Below are positions 43,624 to 54,901 of a stretch of DNA of 64,000 bases, one piece after another. The stretch is taken from positions 85,666,270-85,730,269 of the forward strand of contig CM076850.1 in assembly GCA_039519185.1 (NCBI GenBank). The letters run 5' to 3'. The notes under the pieces were generated by a model. That model saw nothing but the letters and a program-made list of their open reading frames with translations, ran no database searches and was not told the origin of the DNA. Origin of the DNA: Astragalus membranaceus (Eukaryota > Streptophyta > Magnoliopsida > Fabales > Fabaceae). Numbering within the stretch: position 1 is the stretch's first letter; every line of letters starts with the position of its first letter. The position numbers were made by a program, and so were the translations under genes.

Positions 43624-45247
43624 TGTAACACCCCATTTCTACCCGGTAAAATAATGCAAAATCAGAGTTCATAAAAATCTTTTTCAACAAACAATGGAGT
43701 GCCACATTTGCTTCGTGAAAACAATAGACGAGTTAATTCGCTTTTGAAAACAGATACATAGCACTTTCGGATGAACAGATAAAACAACCTTTTAGTCTTC
43801 AAAATAATTCCTCTTTAATTACTACGCAGCGGATTCATAACAAGTTAATTCGAATAGACGTGGCGTCTTAACAACTCAAGACAGCTCAAAAACAACGACG
43901 TAACAACTTAAAGTTTCAACAACGAAATAACATAGCAACAATATTAAAACGTGTGTTCATTCCCCCGAGTGTTACATATCAGAGCGACGACACCGACTCG
44001 ATCAAATGAAGGTGAACAACCTTCATTCGTGATTACCTGCACGTTACCAACATCAGGGTAACATTCAAACAGAAGGGGTGAGATATCGCACTATATAATC
44101 AGACATATGAAAGACAATATGTAATTCTGGTCATAGCATCAATTCATCATTTAACAGCAGTCAACATCATCTCAATCCCATAGGTATGCAAAATGGATGC
44201 GGAATGTGACTCAACTCAGGGCCACCGCCCTATAATGCATGTGGTACCATAATCCCGCCAATAAATAGAGACATCAACATTGTAACATCATTTCATCATA
44301 ATTTGCCAGTCCAGGCCATCGTATTTTGAGCATAGCTCCATCGTAAAAATATGCTATGTATGCGACGCTATGTAAATGCACAACCAATAAACAACGATTA
44401 CATAGCAACGCAACAACATCGGAAATCATCGTTGGCCATAGGCCTACAACATACCACCTGCCAATAAATAGAGGCAATTCAACTTGGTACACCATCATCA
44501 ACAATAATTAGCAACTTAGAACTTTCAACATTTTTTGGCAACACATCAACAACTTAGCAACTTCCAACATTTTGGCAACTTTGGGCCTAATTACATATTC
44601 AACATCAACACGTCATTCCAAGCATCAAATGTGAAATTCACGTTTGGGCAGCCAAACTGGCGCCCTTGGCGCCCATGGCGCCCAACAACACGATTGGGCA
44701 GCCAAACCGGCGCCCTTGGCGCCCACAGCGCCAAAACACAACACAGCAACAAGGCAGCCAGGTTTTTGGCGCCCATGGCGCCCCTGCGCCAGACACAACA
44801 ATCAACAACAGAAACCGGGCAGCCAATCTTGGCGCCCATGGCGCCCCCGCGCCAGACACAGCAATCAACAACAGAAACCGGGCAGCCAAACTTGGCGCCA
44901 TTGGCGCCCATGCGCCCAGAACCAGCAACGGGCAGCCAGACATGGCGCCCTTGGCGCCCATGCGCCAGGAACACAGCAACATCACAATTGGCGCCCATGG
45001 CGCCCAGGACAGAACAACAACCGGGCGGCCAGGTTTTGGCGCCCTTGGCGCCCATGCGCCAGGAACCTGCAAGACAGCAACACACAAACAGCAAGATGGC
45101 GCCCATGGCGCCCAGCAATATTTCAGGAACGGCGCCCATGCGCCCAGGCAACAGAACACACACAGAATGGCGCCCAGCAACACCAAACACGGGACGGCGC
45201 CCATGGCGCCCTGCGGCAGAATCAAAAACGGCGCCCATGGCGCCCAT
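43624..45247 (-). mobile_element. Tekay-like LTR fragment, reverse (element 4)
   Basis: The plus-strand start TGTAACACCCCATTTCTACCC is the complement of a Tekay-like LTR 3' end. Landmarks follow in reverse: CCCCCGAGTG, CCTGCACGTTACC, ATTCAAACAGAAGGGGTGAG, then a GGCGCC array (44655-45247). It is cut at 45247 by Athila element 3, so the LTR 5' end lies beyond the window. It sits in AlaRS copy B exon 3. Confidence 0.9.
44655..45247. repeat. GGCGCCCATGGCGCC dyad array
   Basis: Near-palindromic GGCGCCCATGGCGCCC or GGCGCCCTTGGCGCCC recurs every 30-60 bp, separated by CA-rich text such as AGACACAACAATCAACAAC and CGGGCAGCCA. Open frames on both strands here are artefacts of this composition. Confidence 0.85.
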
Positions 45248-46742
45248 TGTTTGCGTGATTTCTAGTCGCAATATCAGTGCAAGTATACACGTCGTACAAG
45301 TAATAAAGTGGATAAAAATAAGAGATCGTTCCCACGAGGATTGATTTTACTTTCAAAGTTCAAGTCTTCAAAACACAAGTGAAACAAGTAATAAATCGGC
45401 ACTGAAAGTTGGTATTAAGACTAAGAACATAGATAAAACATGTAAACAAGAAGTGGTCGTGAATATGGAAGAGTATGAGTTGGATTGCTGCATGCAAGTA
45501 AATCTCCTCTAGTCAGACGTTATAACGTTTACACGTTAACACGTACAAATGCTATGCTGTATAGACGTTATAATGTTTGAACGCTGTTGCAAAAGAGCTG
45601 TGCTTTTCAGTCACAAAACGTCAGAGCTTCAAGTACTAGAATTCCTATGTCTAGGTTCTAAGTAGGCCTACTCCTGTATTTTAAGTACCCACAGCAATGT
45701 CCTATGAACTATTATCCATTCTATGTCTAGACTTAGATAAAAATGCCTAAATGTCTTTAGTGCACCTTTTCATTCACATAAATCTTTGAGTTCTTTTCAT
45801 AGACCATGTTTGTACCTATGAATCTACTTATTTTAAGTGGTCAATTTCAAAACAAGTTTGGAAATATTAACATGCAAAGATTTAAAACGCATAAACATCA
45901 ATACTTCATAGCATTAAACTAGAGGTTCATTACATGCAAAACAACAACCCAACTACAAATATTTAGCTCATGCTGAGCATCTTTACAGAAAGAAGAGGAA
46001 ATGAAATCCAAATACCGTACATAGAGAAAAGGAGACTAAACGCAGAAGGTACGCCTACGTAGCCTTCCTTCATGCACGCTGTAGAGACGTTGCAATGTCT
46101 GAGCTTCACAGTAGTGGTTGCGAATGGAAATAGAAAAATGGAGCTTGAGAAGAGTTCGGATGAAGAAGTCTGTGTCCAGAACTTCTTTTAGAAAACTCTC
46201 TCTGAAAATGGAGGAAGGTGGATGATGAATGGATGGATGGATCCCCCTGATGCCTCCCCTGCCTTTCCTTTTCTAAAGAGAGAATAGCCAACGAACAAAG
46301 GGTCACATGCTTGCTGATGTCATTCCCCACTTTCCAAGCTTGCTTGTAAATAAAATATTCCTTAAATGACACTGCACTACTACAGTGCGTCAGCCGCGTC
46401 AGCGCTGAGTAGAGAGAAGATCTTCTGCACTTCTAGATCTTTGACTATCATTTCTTGTGCGCCAAAAAAAATGAGATACTTCTTTCTTGCTCTGCTGCCC
46501 TTCTTCAGATGTGATGAGGGACGTTGCCACGTTCAGTTTACTGCATGAACACAAGAAGCATCAAAACGCTCACAAAGGCGCCAATTGGTGCCAAAATGCA
46601 TAGAATTTGTAATTTAGCACCTTTCTAACTAAAAAGCGATAAACTAACAGAAACTTAATAGAAACAACCTACTATTGCCAGAGAACTTGCATGATTTAAC
46701 TTTGAATAAGTATAAATAACTCATATAAATATGAGTTATCAC
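45248..46742 (-). mobile_element. 3' LTR of Athila-like element 3 (reverse)
   Basis: On the minus strand it runs from TGTGATAACTC (46742) to CGCAAACA (45248), 1,495 bp. The complement of the polypurine tract (CCCCCAAAC) lies at 46743-46751. It shares the CTGAAA(A/G)GCAC, CTAGACATAG and GTATACTTGCA landmarks with the other Athila-like LTRs. Four dyad copies (45516, 45564, 46086, 46520) occur in it. The left flank is CCCAT; the other flank is outside the window. Confidence 0.88.
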
Positions 46743-47203
46743 ACCCCCAAACATAAACCATTGCTTGCCCTCAAGAAATCAAAACACAACATATGAAAAG
46801 ATGTATGAAATTAAATACACCAGCAGTTTACATCCTATTCACCCATTTGATCAAAAATTATCCTCAAGGGGCTAATTTCTTCAGACTTACACTACACACT
46901 CACGCACCAATGCACAATTACATTCTAGATTCATTACTGCCCAAAGTGAGTGTGTGATCTCTGTATCAATTCCATTCCTAGCTAGGTTCAGAAGCTACCC
47001 TAGCCTATGAAAGAGTGGTTTCCATATAGTATAACATCTTTCCAAAACAGAGAGCAGGCTAACATTTCCACATAAGACATGAGGGTTATTTTAAGCACGA
47101 CAAAGGGTCTTAATTGGATGCTAGGACTAGATTAGTGCAAACTACTTTTCTGACTCACACAACGCAAAACACACAGAGGACTGCAACCCCCTCATTATTG
47201 AGC
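46743..47203 (-). other. Athila 3 3' non-coding region, distal part
   Basis: Non-coding sequence between the LTR and the CACTA insertion. It starts with the complement of the polypurine tract and contains AACATAAACCATTGCTTGCCCTC, the complement of text before the element 2 LTR. It continues at 51478. Confidence 0.7.
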
Positions 47204-47540
47204 CACTACAAAAAACGGAATAGATTGCGGGGGTTTTTAAGTCGTTTAGCGGGGGTTTTAAACCTCCGCAACGTAATCTGCGGGAGTTTTAAAAAACGCC
47301 GGAGTTTCAAGTCCCACAATCATTTTGCGGGGGTATTAAGGAAACGCTGGTATCGTGTCTCTTTAGCGGGGGTTTTACTGCGGGGGTTTTTAACCCCCAC
47401 AATTAGTGGAGGTTTTTTTGTGGGGGTTTTTAACCTCCTCTAAATTTTCTATATAGAATTTTAATACTATTTTGTTCTTATTTGTAATCGAGAATGTCTT
47501 CTCTTTACCTCATTAATAGCTTATATTACTAGCACCCATG

Positions 47541-47596
<56 letters not shown>

Positions 47597-50500
47597 AATT
47601 CAATAAATTTAATCAAAGTACTCAACTTCATTAAAAATATAACCAAGATAATTTAATCGAAGTACTTAAAAACTTTATTTAAAATATAATACATAAATGT
47701 ATTTCATACATATGGAGTTTCATTGTCAAATGAAACATTTGTAGTTCAAATATTCAATGTAATACAACTCAAAGATCCTAAGAAAACATTAACCCCTGCT
47801 GCTGCAACTTCATATTTCTATCTTTCGTGTCTTGCTAATTCTTGGTCATATTCTCCTTAGCAATTGTCTGCCATATTCATGGATTCTTCTAATCTCCTCT
47901 TGTTTAGTTCATCCAACTGCCCAAAGCAATGGAGGATATTACTCCTTTTGACAAAGCCAAATGGAAGATTCATTTCCATGCACAATCAATGTTTCAAATC
48001 TAATAACATAGTAGTTTGGGGTAATAGAAAATAACATTACTTAGCATCAAACCAAAGTAATAGAAAATAACAATGAAATGAGGACTTACATTTGCACGTG
48101 TTCTAATAAAACACTGACAGCAGCTTGTTGGGCATGACCAATAGCCCAAACCAAAGACGTCCTTGCATCACTTTCCAAATTAAAATTGATTCTTTTCCTC
48201 TAGAGAGCAAATACTGGAGCAACCTGGGATCTCTTGGAACAAAGCAGAGATTACCACAAAATCAGAAAAGAGGAACTAACAAAAGTTTTTTGTAGGGATT
48301 GAAGTGGAAGCCTTTCTTTACATGGCTTTCCTTCCATAGAAATGCAATTATATCACAAAGAAAAGTCAGATTCTTGAACCATATAATATCACAATAATAT
48401 TTGTCTTAAAAAAAGGAACTCACAATAATATTTGTCTTAGAAATATATGTCATCAACTGATCATCATTTCAGCCATTAACCAAGTTTGGTGCTTTCTTTA
48501 TCTTTTCCAAACAGCCAAACAGAGGTTAAAACAAGTGAATAGTGAGATCTGAAAGAGAATGAATACTCAGCCACAATTTGTACCTTCATTTGAGACCAGC
48601 ATTCCACAAGTGGATAGTGAGATTAAAACAAGCTTTACCACATCATACCAGCCACCGAATGATTCTATAAAGGTAACTGCAAGATAGTAAAATCAACAAC
48701 ATCAAATAGGTAAACAATGCATTATTGCACAAAAGTACTCACATGGAGAAAGCATATACAACATATTCTTATTAATTAAGTTCCAAAACTTAGGTAAAAA
48801 GCAATCTTCATAGTTGAATAAGTTCCAAAACTGAAATAAAACAGATCCAATCAAATCATCAAATATAATGGAGATAACAAAATATAGAACTATATAGAAT
48901 CAATGGAAAGATGAAGTGTATGGAGAACTACACGCCTCTCGAGAAATGTATGACAGAAGCGCATATCCATGCAGCGGCGAGGCCTCATATCAGTATTACT
49001 CATCCTATATGTTGTAATGGTAAAAGATTAAATGACTAGAAATGAGAATTAAAAAGACATATATAGGCCAATTGCAAAACAGTCACAAATTCTATGATTG
49101 AATAACAATGCCAGAATTAATCAAAGCAAATCAACTTATGAAAATGGATGAAAACACATTTATTTTTAGCTGATAAAAACAAAAGAAGAGCCAGTTCAGT
49201 ATGTAGCCAGCAGGAAAAAAGGTTGGCACAAAGTAGCAAAAGATGATTCATCAATGAAAAACCTTCAAGTGTGAAAATGAGACAAATAAAAGGTTCAAGA
49301 CAAGAATAAGACATAATTAAACATAAAAACAAATCACTCATCAATGAAAAACCTTCAAAAGGCAAAAATGAAGTTGAAGCCCTCACCTTTACAATGTCTC
49401 AGACTTCAAGCTTTTCTCACAAAACTGCTTCCTTTTATGATTCATAAGAATTGTGTTTGTGTACCACAAAGCTGCTTCCTTGTATATAATAATATCAGAT
49501 TAATACATACCATTTTTACTCTCTTGTCCATGTTGTTCAGCTCTTTTCTCATCGATCAAAGTCAAAATAAGAAAGTTCTTATTGATAAAATGTCAAATGT
49601 AAAAAAAAAATACTTTGCAGAAGAAAAATTAGAACAGGGTTCAAAGCAAAAATTCGATGAGGAATTTCCAGAAGATTGCAACTTATGTTGGCCTAAAGAT
49701 ACATTCTTTCCTTCAAAGCTGTAGAAATTGCAGAATCAATAAGCAATGTGCATCTTTCAAAGAGGAATTAAAACTACTATACTTGAATACCTATCTTTAT
49801 AACAACGTACAAAATGCAGAAATCAAAGAAAGTAAAAGATCGATCAGGTAATCATACTGACTGAATATGATTCCACTGTTAGATACAAAAGAATTGTAAG
49901 GATGTTACCTCATCTCCCATTTCTCTAAGGTACTTTATAAAATTCTAAAAACGGTTCTTGTACCCTGAGATATATCTGAAAAATAGACACAAACCAAATC
50001 ATTAGCCTTGTAACTGCAATTGTAATGCAGATAGAAACTATATAACATGAGATTTTAATTAAATTTGATTCCACACCCTAATATCAGCAGAATATAGCTG
50101 AGAAGCACTTCTACTGAGATCAAGAACTAACACAACGGAAAATTCAAAACAGAACCGAGCAAAGCCCATCACACCCATCACACCCAAATTCATCAAACCC
50201 CAGAAAGTCAATTTCAATTTTCAATATCTGATCTATATAAGCTGACCCCATCACACCCAAGTTCATCAAATCCCACAAAGTCAACACTGATTAAAAACTA
50301 TAAACCAAGTAAACTGCTGTAAAAATTGAACTTCAATGTTGTCCCATGTTTCAACATTAAACAAAATTTTCATTTTTCTTAAAGAAATATACAATAGATA
50401 TGTATTTATGTTACATTCCACATTAAATTAAATTAAATGTACAAAGGGGACTCACGAGAAAGGAGAAGGCTCAACGAAAAGAAGCCTTCATAACATCCCT

Positions 50501-51474
50501 CGCAGAACAATTAAATTAAATGTACCTTGAGGTGTTTTAGGGTTTCCAGGATCTTCCATATAAGCATCAATGATTGTCTTGACAGAGAACACCTTCCTTC
50601 ACCTTCCTTCTCCAGTTGCAAGAAGCCTTCATAACATCCCTCGCAGAACAGTCAACAATTTAATAAAATAAGCATAATTGAATACAATTGATAAGAAATG
50701 AAATAAAAAAAGTAGAATCAACAACTGGGTAGCCAAAAAAATCCCTAAATCTTTATGGAACCAAAAAATCCCTAAATACCTAAATAAACCTGTTCGCAAT
50801 AGTTGGAGAATGAAAGGAGAAAATAGCGAGAGGACGGTGGAGGGAGAGGGACAATGGAGAACAGAACAAGGGTTGACGGTGGAGAGAGGAGGCATGTTGG
50901 AGAAAGGATGGTGATCTGAAGGTGAGAGGGGAAAGGGTTTGCGAAATCTGAAGGTGAGAGATGAAAAATCGGAAGCGAGAGATAGAAGGAAGGTTTGCGA
51001 AAGAAGAAGATGAAACCTGAATGTGAAAAGATGGAAACGTGATGAAACCAGTGAGAAGATGAAATCTGCGTCGTTCATTGGGAGAGAGGGAAACATCAGT
51101 GTGAAAGCATGATGATATCTGAAGTTTCAATTGTTTTTGGGTGAAACCTGAAGCGCCAATGAAAGTGAGAAGAGGGAAACGTGAATGGAACGAGAAGAGT
51201 GAAGGTTTTTTTTGTGAAGGAGTGAAAGTGAGAAGAGGGAACGTGAAATTGATGGGAGGGAAACAGGTTTAGCGAAAGTTTTTTTTGTTTTGTTTTCTTA
51301 TTTTACATTTAGCGGGGGTTTTTCTAGACATTCAACGGGGGTTTTAAAACCTCCCTCAATTGATTCAACATTTTCAACTTCCTGACCGAGGAGTTCCTTT
51401 TTTATTGTTAAACTGAGGGGGTTTTTAAAACCTCCGCAATAAAACCCCCGCTATTTGATCCGTTTTTTGTAGTG
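47204..51474. mobile_element. Non-autonomous CACTA (En/Spm) transposon
   Basis: Terminal inverted repeats of at least 16 bp (CACTACAAAAAACGGA) are flanked by a 3-bp target duplication AGC (47201-47203 and 51475-51477), both typical of the CACTA superfamily. Subterminal regions (47225-47450 and 51305-51460) are packed with GCGGGGGTTTT motifs in both directions, the usual kind of transposase-binding arrangement. No transposase was recognised in 4,271 bp; the longest frames (50629-51096 and 50780-51130 minus) are S/F/L-rich and unlike known proteins. It carries an (AT)n run at 47542-47590. Confidence 0.93.
47542..47590. repeat. (AT)n microsatellite
   Basis: An almost pure AT dinucleotide run of about 49 bp inside the CACTA element. 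Confidence 0.95.
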
Positions 51475-51477
51475 AGC

Positions 51478-52325
51478 AACTTTCATTTGATTCACTTCAC
51501 TTCTGGTTTGGAGTTTTTTTTTTTTAAATTGAGACAATTGGAGTACCCTGTATTTGTTTCGGGGAAATTGCAGCAAACACAGAGAACATGTGGATTTTTC
51601 CACTTATTTGAAACACACACATTTTTTTGGTCTTTTTGGAGTAGACGTTATAACGTTTATAGATGAGACGCTACAACGCTTGATAACACATAACACAACA
51701 CAAAAACACACACGGCATACGTTATAACGTTACGGGTAGACGTTACAACGCTGCACTCACACTACACATGCACTAATCATCCGACAGTCTTTGCACCCAA
51801 CCTTAGTACAACCTGATATACCCCCAAACTTAGTTTCTACTGCTACTCTAAGTTTTTAATCAAGTTTCATAATCACCATAGTCAACCAAAACTAGCTTTA
51901 GCATCAAATAGTCCCTAGCTAACTAGGTTTTCCTCAAAACAGAGTTTGTGTGGAAGCAGTAATCAATTCTATTCATCTAAGCATGCATCAGCTACTCACA
52001 CAAATTCACACATAGTCATTACTAGATTTAGCCCAAAGAGAAACATTTTTGATGATTAATAGAGTAGGAAAGTAAACTGATTTCGCATTTGATTTTATGC
52101 ATACACAAAACATAAAAATGATCCTCCCCCCCCCCCCCCACACAGAAAGATGAGCAGTGTCCTCACTGCTCACTGATTCTTAAAAATGGGAAAGGAACAC
52201 TCAAACACAACACAAGCAAACAAACTACTGACTACTAACTATCCAGACGTTGTCGCGTTTGACCGTTATTTATTCGTACTGAAATTAAAAACTATAACGA
52301 TTTAACTGCTAAAAAGAGAGCTAAA
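51478..52325 (-). other. Athila 3 3' non-coding region, proximal part
   Basis: Continues the non-coding part between the third ORF and the LTR after the CACTA element. No gene is visible. Five dyad copies occur (51644, 51667, 51718, 51739, 52246). A run of C (52128-52139) lies at the complement of a second G-rich tract. Confidence 0.65.
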
Positions 52326-53010
52326 CTACTTGTTCAGAACACCAGACCTGAGCCTTCCACTCTGTCTGGCGGGGATGCCTGCTTGAGCAGTCTTCTTTTT
52401 CTTTTCCTTCTTCTTCATCTCTCCTCCTGCCTCTGTAGCGGTTGTGGTTTCATCAGAGCCTATCACTCCTGAACTATCACCAGCAGCAACTGCAACTTCA
52501 GTTTCTTGGGGCATCTTTGCACTGCTCTCAGCAATTCTTTTCTTTGCTTCCTCCCATGCTTTCTGTTTTGCCAGCTCTGCAGGATTAACTTGTTGTTGTT
52601 CTTTGGGGTCTACCTGGGCTTGTTCACCCTCTGGTTCTTGAGACGCTGGAACGTCTGCAGCTTCTTCTTCAGCAACAACAGCAGGAGCATTCTCTAAACC
52701 ACTAGCAGCAACAAATGCTGCACTGGTAGCAGTGGCTGGCTTGCCTTTAGCAGCTTCAGATTTCTTCCTTACCTGTAACTTTTGCCTTTTGGTTGTAGCA
52801 GCATCAGCCGGTTGTTCTTCTTCTTCACCAGGTCTGGTTTCTTTACTTGCAACAGCTAATTCATGCCTTTTCTTCTTCCCAAATGGATTCTGGGTGGGTA
52901 CAGTCTTGACTCTTTGCTTTTTGGGTGGGGACATGAGTTGTGGGTCTGGGTTACTTCCAACATCAGTTGCTTCAGACGTTGCCACGTCTCCACCGGGTAC
53001 CTCTTGTGTT
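52326..53010 (-). pseudogene. Athila 3 third ORF, C-terminal part
   Basis: Reading minus from about 53005, the frame gives LTQEVPGG, then a low-complexity tail rich in A, E, K, P and Q with basic clusters (PPKKQRVKTVPTQN, KKKEKKKKTAQAG), and a stop at 52326-52328. It corresponds to the C-terminal tail of the element 2 third ORF. It is separated from its N-terminal part by a ~1.9-kb insert, so the protein is broken. Confidence 0.8.
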
Positions 53011-54025
53011 AGACTATCTGATAACCTTAGAGGGGGGTGAATAAGGTTATGTGTAAATCTTGGATTCTTTTCAAAATAAATGATAAGTTTGTTTAAATCA
53101 AATGCGGAAAAAGAGATTTGAACTTATCAGATATATGCAAGCAGGCAGATCAGGCACAATGAGATATTACTCTATATTCAATATTCACAATAAGGTTGTT
53201 TTATAAGTAATGCAATGATATTGAATATAGCAGATCTACAGTAGTGATAGAGAAGATGATAGATAAACAGATCTGTAGTACAGTGAGTATAACTATAACC
53301 AGATTAACAAATTCAGATCAGAGTAGGGATATAGTTATACAATAAATCCACTGAGTGATATTATAAACAGATATAAACAGTAAATAAAGTAAAGAGAGAG
53401 GGATAGAGATACACCAGGAATTTTATGAGGTTCGGGATAAAAACCCTACGTCCTCGGTCTCCAGCTTTGCAACCTTTGGACTTGATAACAACCACTATAT
53501 GAAGAATGTTTTACAAACAGGCAACTTCAAATAGCAAATCTCAATTCCCCCGAACTGAGAACCCGAGCACCTAGCTAAGGATTTCAACACCGCTTCAATC
53601 TCCTGATTGAACGACCCAAGAGCACCTCCCAGGATTTCAATACCACTTCAATTTTCCCTGATTGAACGACCCAAGATTACCTCCCAGGATTTCAAACCAA
53701 CTCAATCTCCTGATTGAGAGACCCAAGAAAACTTCCCAGGATTTCAAACCAACTCAATCTCCTGATTGAGAGACCCAAGAACAAATCCCAGGATTTCAGA
53801 GTGACCCCCACAAATAGAGTAACGAATACAAACAGTCTATGATCCAATCACCTCAGATATAATGACAGTATAGTGACTAAGAGATGAGTGATATGGAAAA
53901 TAGAAAATGATATGAAAGTTGAAGCTCTATTTTCTCTCTTTCTCAGATCTAGAAAATGTATGTGAGAAGCAGAGAGGAGTTGTGAATTGTGGTGTGAGGT
54001 GTGTTTTGAAAATGAGAAACACACC

Positions 54026-54042
54026 TCCTATTTATAGGCGTA
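54026..54042 (-). promoter_or_regulatory. TATA-type promoter of the LTR-like insert
   Basis: The minus strand reads CCTATAAATAGG, a near-consensus plant TATA box, with the TAATCGATTA array upstream on the same strand. This orients the insert. Confidence 0.6.
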
Positions 54043-54074
54043 GGAAAAAATTGATTTTTGAAAACCATTTAATG

Positions 54075-54510
54075 CATAGGATAATCGATTAAGGCCTTTA
54101 TGTTTTAACAAGCCATAATCGATTATTTGACAAACTTGGAAACATTTATTTGCTTGATAATCGATTATGTATAGAAGGAAAACAAGCATATAATCGATTA
54201 TCTTGATAAAAAAGGAAACATTACTTTGCTTGCTAATCGATTATGTATGAAGTGCAATAGGCATGTAATCGATTAAGTGATAAATAAGGAAACTTCCATT
54301 TGCTTCATAATCGATTATGTGTGATGTGCAAATGAAGGCTAATCGATTATTTGCTTCCTAATTGATTAGGATAATCGATTTATTGATCTAAAAAAGGAAG
54401 GTAAGGCAAGATCTTAATCGATTATTTGTTTTAGATAAAATAGGAGAGTAATCGATTATGTGCTCTGAAAACATTCATGCACCTAATCTATTACCATAAT
54501 CTATTATCTT
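54075..54510. repeat. Dispersed TAATCGATTA palindrome array
   Basis: The 10-bp palindrome TAATCGATTA, or a one-base variant of it, occurs about 14 times in 430 bp, roughly every 30-40 bp (for example 54083, 54117, 54162, 54195, 54235, 54267, 54309, 54342, 54416, 54451). Spacers are not repeats of each other. It lies upstream of the TATA box in the insert's own direction. Confidence 0.92.
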
Positions 54511-54901
54511 TGTAAAAGAATAGGATTTTGATTTCAAGCCTTCAACAAAACTATTTTTAGGGTTTAAGCTTTCAACAAAAATAGTTTTAGGGTTTTTGTT
54601 GCCACCTTATGCTTGCATGCAATTTTTATAAAATATTTTTCAAAACTATTTTGATGCACCATGCATGTTTTGAAAAACTCTTCTCTCAGCTAATAAAAGT
54701 CATAGACCTTCAGTAATAGGACCTTACACAGTGTCCTAAAGAAAGCGGATAAACAAATAGATCTTGAACTGCTGAGGTGGCTTCTTCTCCAAGCTGCTCC
54801 ATTTTAATCTTCCTGCTCTTTGCTTTATGTCCTGTACTTAATTCAACTTGAACCATTAGTAGATAAGGTGTAATTTGTTATCATACAAAACAAAAAGTGT
54901 T

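Larger units (their letters stand above)
53011..54896 (-). mobile_element. LTR-like insert in Athila 3 third ORF
   Basis: Near the ends lie TGATAAC (53019-53025) and GTTATCA (54877-54883), a 7-bp inverted pair with TG...CA form. GTGTT occurs just outside at 53006-53010 and 54897-54901 as a possible 5-bp duplication, but that leaves 8 and 13 extra bases and would not restore the frame, so the borders are unsure. On the minus strand CCTATAAATAGGAGG (about 54025-54040) is a good TATA box. Plus-strand text CTTAGAGGGGGGTGAATAAGG begins the element. No coding sequence is seen. Best reading: a reverse solo LTR of unknown family. Confidence 0.65.

Noticed and set aside
44535..45344. Several overlapping 195-269 codon frames (APMAPxRQ-type products)
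   Set aside because: Same cause: stop-poor GGCGCC dyad repeats in an LTR fragment. All frames are open at once and encode the repeat.
49117..51130. Short frames within the CACTA element as transposase pieces
   Set aside because: Their products are hydrophobic or S/F/L-rich and show no transposase motif. They are probably chance frames.
54075..54510. Possible CRISPR-like array
   Set aside because: The repeated motif is only 10 bp, spacing varies, and the context is plant retrotransposon DNA. It is better explained as regulatory sites.
53006..54901. GTGTT as a firm target duplication of the LTR-like insert
   Set aside because: Excision at these points would not restore the third-ORF frame and leaves extra bases outside the TGATAAC/GTTATCA ends. 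It is kept only as a possibility.
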